DNA of 64,000 nucleotides, taken from NCBI RefSeq assembly GCF_900090295.1, contig NZ_LT607753.1, forward strand, positions 5,084,001 through 5,148,000. Reading direction: 5' to 3'. Both the position numbers and the translations under genes were made by a program. Shown piece by piece: positions 45,320 through 53,270 of the stretch. The DNA is from Micromonospora coxensis (lineage in GTDB: Bacteria > Actinomycetota > Actinomycetes > Mycobacteriales > Micromonosporaceae). A model generated the notes under the pieces. The model was not told the origin of the DNA, ran no database searches, and was given only the letters and a program-made list of their open reading frames with translations. Every line of letters starts with the position of its first letter. Within the stretch, counting starts at the first letter, position 1.

Positions 45320-48300
45320 TCACGGCGGGGTGGTCACCGACACCGGTCCGGTCCAGGGCGAGCCGCCCACCACGTTGAACGACCGGATCCGGTAGTGGTA
45401 CCTCACGCCCCGGGCCAGCCCGGTGTTGGTGAAGCCCCGGCCGGTGACGGTGAAGGTGGCGACCTGCCGGGTGAAGGCCGGGTCGACGGCCCGCTGCACG
45501 GTGAAGCCCGCCCCCGGCCCGTTCGGGGTGCTCGACGCCCAGCTCAGCACCACCGTGGCGGTGTCCGGTGCCGGGACGGTCACGGTGGCGGCCACCCGGG
45601 TCGGGGTGCCGGGCACGGGTGGGGTGGTCACCGTCGCCACCGTCGACCACGGTGACGCCGCGCCCAGGTACGTCGTGCGCACCCGGTAGTAGTACGTGGT
45701 GTCCGGGGCGACCGCCGCGTCGAGGTGGTTCTCCGCCACCCCGATCGCGGTGGTGCCCGGGCCGCTGGTGAAGGTCGGGTTGGTGGCCCGCTGCACGTCG
45801 ATCCCGGTGGCGAAGGAGCGGTTGGTCCAGCGCAGCGCGATCCGCAGCGGCGCGGCCGGCGGCACCGCCGCGGACACCCCGCTCGGCGCGGCCAGCCCCA
45901 CCGACGCGGGGACGCTGTTCGACCAGGCCGAGCAGCTCGCCGCGTTCTCGGCGCGGATCCGGTAGTGGTACGTGACGCCGGGGGTGACCGTGGCGTCGGT
46001 GTACCGGGTGGCGGTGGCGGCCACGGTCAACGTGGTGAGCCCCTGGGTGAAGGCCGCGTCGGTGGCGCGTTGCAGCAGGTGGCTGGTCGCCGGCGGGCGG
46101 CTGCCGTTGCCGGTCCAGGCCAGCGCGATCGCCGGTAGCGCGGTCGCCGAGCCGGGCGCCGGGGTGGCGGTCAACCCGGTCGGTGCCTTGGGGGAGACCC
46201 GCAGCACCAGCGGCCGGCTCATGCCCAGGTCGCGCAGGCCGGCGGCGGCGCTGGACCAGCGGTACTCCCAGCCCAGGTTGACCAGTTGGTTCACCACCGT
46301 GGCGGGGCGCCCGTCCAGCGGGCTGACCGGGGTGGAGCCGACCCGCGTGCCGGCCGGCCGGGTGGGGTCGAGGAGCCGGAGGCTGTCGCCGATCTTGAAC
46401 GGCAGCGGGGGCACCACCGGCCGCAGCGCCACCACCACGTCCTCGCCCGGGTTCACCCGGACGGTCTCCTTCCAGCCCATCTCGCCGGGGCCGGGACGGC
46501 GCACCGTGCCGTCCCGGCCGACCCGGTTGACCACCTGCACGTCGCAGCCGCCGACGTGCACGGCGTGGGTCTGCCGGCCGGTGCCGCTGATCCGCCACAG
46601 CTGGGTGCCGTCGGTCGTCGGGCCGGACGCGACGGCCGGGTCGGCGGCGACGACCACCTCGGTCGCCGGGTCGGCGGGGCCGAGCGGCAGCGCGGTCGCG
46701 CCGAGCGGGCCGGCGTACGGGTGGACGACACCGAGCCGGCCGGCCTGTCGTCCGTGCCCCGGCTCGAAGACGGGCCCGACGGTCTTCACCTCGATCGGCA
46801 GGGTCACCGGGGTGGTCGCCCCGGCCGGGGTGAAGCTCACCGTGGTGGCGTGCGCCGACACCACCGTGCGCCGGGCGGTCCGGGTGCCGAAGGCGGCGTC
46901 GTACTCGGGCTGCGGCACGATCGGCGGCCGCTGGCCGGCCGCGTACGCCCCGGGCAGGCGGGCGGTGAGCCGGTCCAGGTCGTACCGGGCGGCCGGGGCG
47001 CCGGTGACCCGGAACTGGAGCAGGGTGCGGGTGTTCGGGCCGTACCCGGGCCGGGTGCCGGGAGGCCCGCCCTCCGCCGTCCGGTCCGGGGCGTCGGTGT
47101 GCTGGTCGTAGCGGGCGTCGAAGCAGGGCAGCGGGGCCGGGGCGTCGTTGTAGAGGATCAGGGTGGTGCCGGGCGCGACGGTGGAGAAGTCGACCACCAC
47201 GTCGGCCCGTTCGCCGGGGGCCAGCAGCAGCGCGTGGGTGTCCACGTTGAGCACGGTCGGGTCGCGCCGGTCGTACCGGTAGCCGATCGGGCGGTTCGGC
47301 ACCACCACCGGCGCGGGCAGCAGCCCGCACTCGTTGCCGATCTGCACCATGCGGGGTCCGCCGGCCCGGGGGTCGGGCACCCCGCCGTCGCGGCCGTCGA
47401 CGGGCCAGTCCGCCGGCCGTCCGGGGGCGCGCACCGCCTCCACCATCGGCACCTCGCCGGCCCCCGCGTCGGCCAGCGAGCCGTCGGGTCGCCACATCGG
47501 CGCGTCCGAGCGGGCCCGGTAGAGGGCGAGGTTGAGGCTGCGGTCGGCGCAGGCGTTGAGGATCCGGAACCGGTACGCCTTCGGCGCCACCGTCAGGTAC
47601 GGGTAGGCGACGCCGTTGACCAGCGGGGTGTCCCCGTACGCCTCGCCGACCGCGCTCGGGTGCGGCACCCCGGGCGCCTGCGGCGGCTCCTCCGGCGCGG
47701 CGACCGGATCGTGGTGCGGGTTGGGCACGGTGCCCGTCGCGACCCCGTCGCCACCGTCGCCCGTCCACGGGCCGTAGTCCCAGCGGCCGGTCGGGTTGCG
47801 CCCCGACTCCCGGTACGGGTCCTGCCGGGGCTGGTAGACGTGCGGGTGCCACAGGTCGCCCCGGGCGCCCCACCGGTCCCGGTCCCAGGTCGGGTCCTGG
47901 GCGGCGAGCTGGGCGTCGTCGGGGACGAAGGTCTTGTCCTGGATCACCAGTGGGAGCTGGTCGGCGGGGAGCACCCCGTCGGCCACCAGCCGGTCCTCGG
48001 CCGGGTCGCTGAGCAGGTAGAGCGCGAGCTGCCCGGAGTAGACGGTCAGCCGGGACAGGCCGAGGGTGTTGTCGTGCAGCCACATCAGCCGGCCGCTCTG
48101 CTCGTTCGGGAAGTGCAGTGTGGTGGCCCCGGCCCCGGGGTGCGGCATGTCCGGCACGTGGACCAGCCCCGGCCCGGTCGGGTACGGGGTGATCTCGGCC
48201 GCCGGGGTCACCCACTGCCACGGGTTCCCGGCGCTGATCCAACCGGTCTGCGCCCCGGCCAGGTGCGGCACGGCCCGGTTCTGCGGGTACGGGGCCGGGC

Positions 48301-48919
48301 CGTCGAGCGGCCCGGTGCCGGCCCCGTCGAGGCTGGGGTCGACGGGCAGGAAGAGGTCGCCGGCCCGGCCGGTGGGGAGCTGGTTGATGAACTTGATCCG
48401 TACCGGCCGGCCCCGCCGCGCGAGGATCATCGGGCCCAGGTGGTACGGCCGCTCCGGCGGGGCGACGGTGTTGTGCCCGTCCGGGTCGGTGCCGAGGTTG
48501 AGCTGGCGGTAGCCGCGCAGCCGGGTGGTGGGCAGGTCACGGTGCAGCCGTTGGCGGTACTCGCGCAGCCCGATCTCGTAGTAGTCGCAGCCCGGGTAGG
48601 TGATGGTGTCCGGGGTGGCGACGGGCAGGTGCGCGCCCAGCCCGTTGCGGCCGGCCACGCCGGGCAGCGGCAGCGCGTCGACGAACTTGCGGATGCCGGT
48701 GCCCGGCACCACCCGCCCGTCGGCGTCGAGCACCGGCAGCGGGCTGTACGCGAAGTTCGGCACCGTGCCGAAGCGGCGGGGTACGGCGGCGGGGTCCAGG
48801 CTGGCCGGGGCGTCCTGCTGCGCGGCGGCGCGGGCGGCGGGCACGGTCGGTGTGTGCGGCGCGACGGTCCGGACGGCGCGGCCGGCCCAGCCCGGCCGGA
48901 ACATGCGGAACAGGGCCAT
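45320..48919 (-). CDS. Multicopper oxidase-fold protein lacking copper ligands, with three fibronectin III repeats
   Basis: The 1199-residue protein has a CotA-like multicopper-oxidase region (about 50-910) and three fibronectin type III repeats (about 912-1010, 1013-1105, 1108-1199). Family landmarks are present: SGRLMWLHDNTLGLSRLTVY, VNGVAYPYLTVAPKAYRFRI, LAPGERADVVVDF, and GWKETVRVNPGE. The copper motifs are degraded. HLHG is HLAG (near 219), WYHDH is WLHDN (280-284), HPIHLH is HAVHVG (785-790), and the HCHxxEH segment is WEYRWSSAAAGLRD (near 884). No type 1 Cys remains. No clear signal peptide is seen. The protein is probably structural or binding rather than oxidative. Confidence 0.88.
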   Translation of the reverse strand: MALFRMFRPGWAGRAVRTVAPHTPTVPAARAAAQQDAPASLDPAAVPRRFGTVPNFAYSPLPVLDADGRVVPGTGIRKFVDALPLPGVAGRNGLGAHLPVATPDTITYPGCDYYEIGLREYRQRLHRDLPTTRLRGYRQLNLGTDPDGHNTVAPPERPYHLGPMILARRGRPVRIKFINQLPTGRAGDLFLPVDPSLDGAGTGPLDGPAPYPQNRAVPHLAGAQTGWISAGNPWQWVTPAAEITPYPTGPGLVHVPDMPHPGAGATTLHFPNEQSGRLMWLHDNTLGLSRLTVYSGQLALYLLSDPAEDRLVADGVLPADQLPLVIQDKTFVPDDAQLAAQDPTWDRDRWGARGDLWHPHVYQPRQDPYRESGRNPTGRWDYGPWTGDGGDGVATGTVPNPHHDPVAAPEEPPQAPGVPHPSAVGEAYGDTPLVNGVAYPYLTVAPKAYRFRILNACADRSLNLALYRARSDAPMWRPDGSLADAGAGEVPMVEAVRAPGRPADWPVDGRDGGVPDPRAGGPRMVQIGNECGLLPAPVVVPNRPIGYRYDRRDPTVLNVDTHALLLAPGERADVVVDFSTVAPGTTLILYNDAPAPLPCFDARYDQHTDAPDRTAEGGPPGTRPGYGPNTRTLLQFRVTGAPAARYDLDRLTARLPGAYAAGQRPPIVPQPEYDAAFGTRTARRTVVSAHATTVSFTPAGATTPVTLPIEVKTVGPVFEPGHGRQAGRLGVVHPYAGPLGATALPLGPADPATEVVVAADPAVASGPTTDGTQLWRISGTGRQTHAVHVGGCDVQVVNRVGRDGTVRRPGPGEMGWKETVRVNPGEDVVVALRPVVPPLPFKIGDSLRLLDPTRPAGTRVGSTPVSPLDGRPATVVNQLVNLGWEYRWSSAAAGLRDLGMSRPLVLRVSPKAPTGLTATPAPGSATALPAIALAWTGNGSRPPATSHLLQRATDAAFTQGLTTLTVAATATRYTDATVTPGVTYHYRIRAENAASCSAWSNSVPASVGLAAPSGVSAAVPPAAPLRIALRWTNRSFATGIDVQRATNPTFTSGPGTTAIGVAENHLDAAVAPDTTYYYRVRTTYLGAASPWSTVATVTTPPVPGTPTRVAATVTVPAPDTATVVLSWASSTPNGPGAGFTVQRAVDPAFTRQVATFTVTGRGFTNTGLARGVRYHYRIRSFNVVGGSPWTGPVSVTTPP

Positions 48920-49102
48920 GGCTCTCCCCCGGGATCGGGGCGGGCACGTCCGCCACCCCGGCGTGGTGGCCGTGTCCGCCGCTGACGGTCGGTGAGCGGT
49001 CCACCGCAGCATGCGACGCCGGGGGCAGGGGAGGGAAGTACCTGTTCGTCCGTGTCTCGGCGGTAACTTGCCGATTCGTGGAAGTTCCACGGTCCGGTGG
49101 GG

Positions 49103-49906
49103 TCAGGGTCGGCCGGGCTGGCAGCGGGGGCACCAGTAGGTGACCCGTTCGCCCAGCTCCTCCTTGCGGATGGCGGTGCCGCAGCGCCGGCAGGGCTGCG
49201 CCCGACGGCCGTACACGTAACTGGTCGATCCCCGGTGCAGCGAGCCGGTGGTGCTCTGCGTCCAGCGGCCCCGGTTGGCGGCGAGCAGCTTCTGCGCCAG
49301 GGTCACCGTGCCGGCCAGGTCGGGCACCGCGCCGACCGGCGTCCACGGGGACAGTCCCCGCAGGAAGAGCACCTCGCACTTGTAGAGGTTGCCCACCCCG
49401 GCCAGGTTGCGCTGGTCCAGCAGGGCCTCGCCGATGGTGGCGTCCGGGTGCGCGGCGAGCCGGCGGACCGCCTCGGCCGGGTCCCAGTCGTCGCCGAGCA
49501 GGTCCGGGCCGAGGTACCCGACCAGCGTCTCCTCCTGCGCCGTGGGCAGCAGGGCCAGCTCGTGCAGGTGGTAGCCGACGGCGACCGCGTCGGCGGCGCG
49601 CAGCACCACCCGGATCAGGTGCGCGGGCCGGGCGGTCCACCGCTCGCCCGGGGCGTACGCCCGCCAGACGCCGTCCATCCGCAGGTGCGAGTGCAGCGTC
49701 CAGTGCGGGTCCCCGGCATGGTCCGCCGGCGCGGCGAGCCGCAGCAGCAGGTGCTTGCCCCGGCTGGCGGACTCGCGGACCGTCCACCCGGTCAGGTCGG
49801 TGGCGGCGAGCTGCGGCACCCGGAAGTCGCTGCCGGTGAGCCGGGCCCCGGCCAGCGCGCGGTGCAGGACGCGGGCGGTGTTCCAGACGGTGTCGCCTTC
49901 GGGCAC
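49103..49906 (-). CDS. nei2: Fpg/Nei family DNA glycosylase (Nei2-type endonuclease VIII)
   Basis: This bifunctional glycosylase/AP lyase removes oxidised pyrimidines. The 267-residue protein begins VPEGDTVWNTARVLHRALAG, exposing the catalytic Pro and Glu after Met removal. The start is therefore certain. Further motifs are RGKHLLLRL, LHSHLRMDG, ALLDQRNLAGVGNLYKCEVL with the conserved NxxGVGNxY helix, and the zinc finger PCRRCGTAIRKEELGERVTY followed by WCPRCQ. The four cysteines are present. GAGAAT six bases before the GTG suggests a leaderless message. It is divergent from the secreted SH3-like gene. Confidence 0.95.
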   Translation of the reverse strand: MPEGDTVWNTARVLHRALAGARLTGSDFRVPQLAATDLTGWTVRESASRGKHLLLRLAAPADHAGDPHWTLHSHLRMDGVWRAYAPGERWTARPAHLIRVVLRAADAVAVGYHLHELALLPTAQEETLVGYLGPDLLGDDWDPAEAVRRLAAHPDATIGEALLDQRNLAGVGNLYKCEVLFLRGLSPWTPVGAVPDLAGTVTLAQKLLAANRGRWTQSTTGSLHRGSTSYVYGRRAQPCRRCGTAIRKEELGERVTYWCPRCQPGRP

Positions 49907-49912
49907 CCCGCC

Positions 49913-49918
49913 ATTCTC
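49913..49918 (-). promoter_or_regulatory. Leaderless -10 candidate of nei2 (GAGAAT)
   Basis: On the minus strand GAGAAT ends six bases before the GTG at 49906. A GGGAG within it could alternatively act as a ribosome binding site. Confidence 0.4.
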
Positions 49919-50015
49919 CCTCGGCCGAGCGGAATTCGCATGTGTCGCTATTTGTACCTCTATTCCCTCGGAAGGGGCGACGAACGCACTATCAGTGGGT
50001 TCTGAGGAGAATGAC

Positions 50016-51284
50016 ATGACCCGTACCCGTCGTACCCGATCGGTGGTCCTCGCCGGCTTCCTGGGCGCCGCCCTCGTCGTCAGCCTCGTCCCCGCCGCCG
50101 CGCCCGCCGCGCCGCGCGCCGTTCCCGCCGCCCGGCCCGCGACCACCACGGCGGCCCCGGCCGCCGAACGGTGGTCCGTCGACCTCGCCGTCACCGGCGG
50201 CGACGACGTCAACGTCCGCTGGCGTGACGGCCGGCTCCGGCTCGCCGACAGCCGGCCCGCCGGCCGCCACCGCGCCGCCGCGGGTGGTCCGGTCGCCGAG
50301 GGGACGCTGCTCACCCCGGCGCGCACCCTCGACCGTCCGGCGACCCGGGTCCGGGCCGCGCTCACCGCCCAGGTCGCCCGGGGCGGCACGGCGCAGGTCC
50401 AGGTGCGCGGCTGGCGGGCCACCGGCTGGACCGAGTGGCGCGACGCCGCCGCCGGCGCGTTCTTCGACCGGCCGGTCACCCGGGTCCAGGCCCGCGTGCT
50501 GCTCACCGCCCGCGACGCGCGGGCCACCACCGTGGTACGCGCCCTCGCGCTCACCGCCGACCGCGCCGGGACCCGGATCGCGCCGCTGGCGACCGTGCCG
50601 CTCAGCTACCGGGTCTACGCCACCCGGATCGGCCTGGTCGGCGAGCAGACCGCCAACGGCCACATCGTCCAGCCCCGGGACCACTTCGTGGCACTGCCCA
50701 GCCGGCGCGGGCTCGCCCCGCTCAACACCGGCGACTACTCCGTCCGGGTCTGCACCACCGGCGGCGCCCGCTGCGAGTACGCCCCGGTGTGGGACGTCGG
50801 GCCGTGGAACACCCGCGACGACTACTGGAACCCCAGCTCGGTACGGGAGAACTGGAAGGACCTGCCGCAGGGGCGCCCCGAGGCCCAGGCCGCCCACCAG
50901 TACGGCTACCACGGCGGGCGGGACCAGTTCGGCCGGGTGGTGCTCAACCCGGCCGGTGTGGACCTGGCCGACGGCACGTTCTGGGACGGGTTGCGGCTGA
51001 CCGACAACGCCTGGGTCGACGTGACGTACCTGTGGACGGCCGGTGGGCTGCGCGGCATGGTCGGGTCCGGCCCGCTCAACGTCCGCGCCGGCGCCGGCAC
51101 CGGCTACGCCGTGCGCGGGCTCGCCGCCACGTACGCGCACGTGCCGATCCAGTGCTACGTGATCGGGCAGACCGTCAGCGGGCCGTACCGGACCACCAAC
51201 CGGTGGAACCGGCTCGCCGCCGGCCAGTACGTCAGCCACGCCTACATCTCCGCCGTCTACGGCGGCACCGTCCCACCCTGCTGA
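50016..51284 (+). CDS. Secreted protein with C-terminal SH3-like domain
   Basis: The 422-residue protein has a signal peptide (TRTRRTRSVVLAGFLGAALVV to about PAAAPAAPRA). An N-terminal beta-rich region (EGTLLTPARTLDRPATRVRA and ARGGTAQVQVRGWRATGWTE) is followed by a central region with Cys pairs (SVRVCTTGGARCEYAPVWDV). The C-terminal bacterial SH3-like domain is GSGPLNVRAGAGTGYAVRGL, then VPIQCYVIGQTVSGPYRTTN and RWNRLAAGQYVSHAYI. Such domains bind peptidoglycan. No catalytic domain is recognised. GAGGAG lies upstream of ATG 50016. It is probably an exported cell-wall-associated protein. Confidence 0.85.
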   Translation: MTRTRRTRSVVLAGFLGAALVVSLVPAAAPAAPRAVPAARPATTTAAPAAERWSVDLAVTGGDDVNVRWRDGRLRLADSRPAGRHRAAAGGPVAEGTLLTPARTLDRPATRVRAALTAQVARGGTAQVQVRGWRATGWTEWRDAAAGAFFDRPVTRVQARVLLTARDARATTVVRALALTADRAGTRIAPLATVPLSYRVYATRIGLVGEQTANGHIVQPRDHFVALPSRRGLAPLNTGDYSVRVCTTGGARCEYAPVWDVGPWNTRDDYWNPSSVRENWKDLPQGRPEAQAAHQYGYHGGRDQFGRVVLNPAGVDLADGTFWDGLRLTDNAWVDVTYLWTAGGLRGMVGSGPLNVRAGAGTGYAVRGLAATYAHVPIQCYVIGQTVSGPYRTTNRWNRLAAGQYVSHAYISAVYGGTVPPC

Positions 51285-51321
51285 CCCCACCCGGTCCCGC
51301 CCGCCCCGCCGCCCGCCCGCT

Positions 51322-51382
51322 GTCGATCACGACGTCGACGGCGATGTGGATCTCCATCGCTGCCGCCGGCCTCACGATCGAC
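51322..51382. terminator. Composite hairpin between convergent genes
   Basis: GTCGATC (51322-51328) pairs with GATCGAC (51376-51382), and inside it GCGATG (51341-51346) pairs with CATCGC (51355-51360). It lies between the SH3-like gene and the convergent CPCC gene and may terminate both. Confidence 0.45.
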
Positions 51383-51423
51383 GGGCGGGGGGTGGGCGGG
51401 GCCGGGCCCGGTGCGGGGTGGGG

Positions 51424-51666
51424 TCAGGGACGCTCGTCCGGGTGGGGCGGGCGGACCATGTCCTGGTAGCGGGGGTGGCTGGCGCCGTACACGGCGAAGT
51501 TCAGCCGGGCGTGGGTGAGGCTGAGGTCGCCGTTCGGGCCGCCGCGCACCTCGTCGGCGTCGGCGTCACCCTGGCCGTCGTCGGTCCAGAAGCAGACCGG
51601 GCAGGTGCCGCCACCGGTCCGGGACGCGCAGCACGGACAGGCGACGGGAACCCAGAGCTCACCCAC
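51424..51666 (-). CDS. CPCC family cysteine-rich protein
   Basis: The protein is 80 residues from GTG 51666 and begins VGELWVPVACPCCASRTGGG. A second Cys pair follows in TCPVCFWTDDGQGDADADEV. The tail (LSLTHARLNFAVYGASHPRY) is conserved in CPCC-type proteins. The two CxxC pairs probably bind zinc; the function is unknown. ATG 51684 would add six residues. Neither start has a convincing ribosome binding site. The gene is convergent with the SH3-like gene. Confidence 0.82.
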   Translation of the reverse strand: MGELWVPVACPCCASRTGGGTCPVCFWTDDGQGDADADEVRGGPNGDLSLTHARLNFAVYGASHPRYQDMVRPPHPDERP

Positions 51667-51752
51667 CGGAGCAGCATTCCACATCGGATCATGTGGCGGC
51701 AGGGGCCGCGGCGACCGTCCACGTACCGGTCGTGGTCACCCGGGCGGTGCGC

Positions 51753-52544
51753 TCAGCCGTCCGCGCCGGTCACCCGGACGAGGTCGCCCGGGGCGACGCC
51801 GAGCAGGTCCGCCGCGCGCCCGCCGTTCACCGCCACCGCCAGCAGGCCGGCGGAGTCCACCAGCACCACCAGCGCGCCGTCGGGCGCGTCACCGAAGGTG
51901 CGCCCCCGCAGCGCGGGGTGGCCCGCGACGCGCGGCCGGGCGGGCAACGCGTCGTGCAGGTCGGCCCCGGCGGCGAGCTGGACGTTGCCGAAGTGGTCGA
52001 CGGTGAGCACCTCGGCCACGAACCCGCCGGGCTCGGTGCGGACGACCGGCTCCGGCAGGCGTACCAGGGTCGCCGGGTCGACGGCCGGGCCCGCCTCGGC
52101 CGGCGACGCGCCCAGGGCGAGCCGGGCGGCCACCGGCGCGAAGACGTCCCGGCCGTGGAAGGTGCGCGACACCTGCGGGGCCAGCCAGGCCGGATTGGCC
52201 AGCTCCACCGACGCGGTCACCCCGCCCAGCGCCGTGGCGGCCGGCAGCAGCAGGCCGTTGTCCGGCCCGACCAGCATCCCGCCCGGGGTGACCAGGGCGA
52301 CGCCGCGCCGTGCCGTGCCGACACCGGGGTCGACCACGCCGACGTGCACCCCGTACGGCAGGGACGGCACGGTCTGGGCGAGCACCGCCGCGCCCCGACG
52401 GACGTCGGCCGGCGGCACCAGATGGGTCACGTCGATCACCCGTACCGCCGGGGCCAGTCGGGCGATCACCCCGTGACAGGCGGCCACGAAACCGTCGGCG
52501 AGACCGTAGTCGGTGGTCAGCGAGATCCAGGCGGTCGGGGTCAT
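51753..52544 (-). CDS. SAM hydrolase family protein (DUF62, SAM hydroxide adenosyltransferase)
   Basis: The 263-residue protein belongs to the DUF62 family, related to fluorinase/chlorinase, whose common members hydrolyse S-adenosylmethionine to adenosine and methionine. Visible motifs are ISLTTDYGLADGFVAACHGV (catalytic Asp region), VIDVTHLVPPADVRRGAAVL, VHVGVVDPGVGTARRGVALV and VGPDNGLLLPAA. FHGRDVFAPVAARLALG and VDHFGNVQLAAG (the nucleobase-binding FGN motif) follow. The chlorinase-specific loop is not evident, so hydrolysis is more likely than halogenation. TAGCCT six bases before the ATG suggests a leaderless message. Confidence 0.93.
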   Translation of the reverse strand: MTPTAWISLTTDYGLADGFVAACHGVIARLAPAVRVIDVTHLVPPADVRRGAAVLAQTVPSLPYGVHVGVVDPGVGTARRGVALVTPGGMLVGPDNGLLLPAATALGGVTASVELANPAWLAPQVSRTFHGRDVFAPVAARLALGASPAEAGPAVDPATLVRLPEPVVRTEPGGFVAEVLTVDHFGNVQLAAGADLHDALPARPRVAGHPALRGRTFGDAPDGALVVLVDSAGLLAVAVNGGRAADLLGVAPGDLVRVTGADG

Positions 52545-52550
52545 GCCCCG

Positions 52551-52556
52551 AGGCTA
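52551..52556 (-). promoter_or_regulatory. Leaderless -10 element (TAGCCT) of the SAM hydrolase gene
   Basis: On the minus strand TAGCCT ends six bases before the ATG at 52544. Confidence 0.5.
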
Positions 52557-52632
52557 GCCGGGGCACCCGTCGCGCCTTCCGGTGAACGCCGTCGGCCCGA
52601 CCGGACGGTGACGGGCCGCCCCGCCGGTGCGG

Positions 52633-52638
52633 CAGACT
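52633..52638 (+). promoter_or_regulatory. Leaderless -10 element (CAGACT) of the lipoprotein gene
   Basis: CAGACT ends six bases before GTG 52645. It lies after the upstream in-frame GTG at 52627, so it argues for 52645 as the start. Confidence 0.5.
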
Positions 52639-52644
52639 GCCGGG

Positions 52645-53190
52645 GTGACGAAACGTGCTCGTGTCCTGCCGATCGCCGCGACGCTCCTCATCGCCCTCGG
52701 GCTCTCCGCCTGCAGCGACGACCCCGAACCCGGTGACCCGTCGTGGGCCGACGGCTCCCCGAGGCCCGCCTCCGCCGAGGCCGCCCCGCCGGAGGCGCCG
52801 CAGGAGGCCCCGCCGAGCGGCACGCCGCCCCGGACCCCGTCGGAGAGCCCCTCGACCCCGCCCTTCACCATGCCGACCAAGGCATCCGGCGCCCCCGGCG
52901 CCCGCAAGGTGGTCGACGCCTTCTCCGCCGCCGGACTGAAGGTGGCCAACGCGCGCAACCGGACGGTCGACTGTGGACCGGACGGCGCCGGCATCGGCTG
53001 TGCGGAGCTGCTGGTCACCGACGCCGTCAAGGTGTACGTCTTCCCCACCGAGGCCAACGCCATCAACCAGACCGACGTCTGGGGCGCCGACGCGTACCGC
53101 AAGGGCGCGGTGGTGCTCAGCTACCTCGGCACGAAGACGGCCGAGGCGGAGCGCAAGCGCTACAACGACGTCCTCGCCCGGCTCGGCTGA
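52645..53190 (+). CDS. Secreted lipoprotein, unknown function
   Basis: The 181-residue protein has a lipoprotein signal (TKRARVLPIAATLLIALGLS then ACSDD; lipobox LSAC, Cys near residue 22). A Pro/Ser/Glu-rich linker runs to about residue 80. A small globular domain follows, with ARKVVDAFSAAGLKVANARN, CGPDGAGIGCAELLVTDAVK and VYVFPTEANAINQT. The layout (helix, strand, two Cys, strands) resembles small actinomycete substrate-binding-like lipoproteins, but no family is recognised. It should be anchored on the outer face of the membrane. It is divergent from the SAM hydrolase gene. Confidence 0.82.
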   Translation: MTKRARVLPIAATLLIALGLSACSDDPEPGDPSWADGSPRPASAEAAPPEAPQEAPPSGTPPRTPSESPSTPPFTMPTKASGAPGARKVVDAFSAAGLKVANARNRTVDCGPDGAGIGCAELLVTDAVKVYVFPTEANAINQTDVWGADAYRKGAVVLSYLGTKTAEAERKRYNDVLARLG

Positions 53191-53270
53191 GCGTCGCCGT
53201 CCCGCGCCGGTCCGCCGCCCGACGGCTTCCTCGCCGGCGTCTGCGCGCCCGTCGCGCCATGCCCGGCGGG

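Noticed and set aside
45320..48919. Active laccase or bilirubin oxidase
   Set aside because: The overall fold matches, but the His-Cys-His segment and one His of each of the other three motifs are missing, so catalysis by the known mechanism is not supported.
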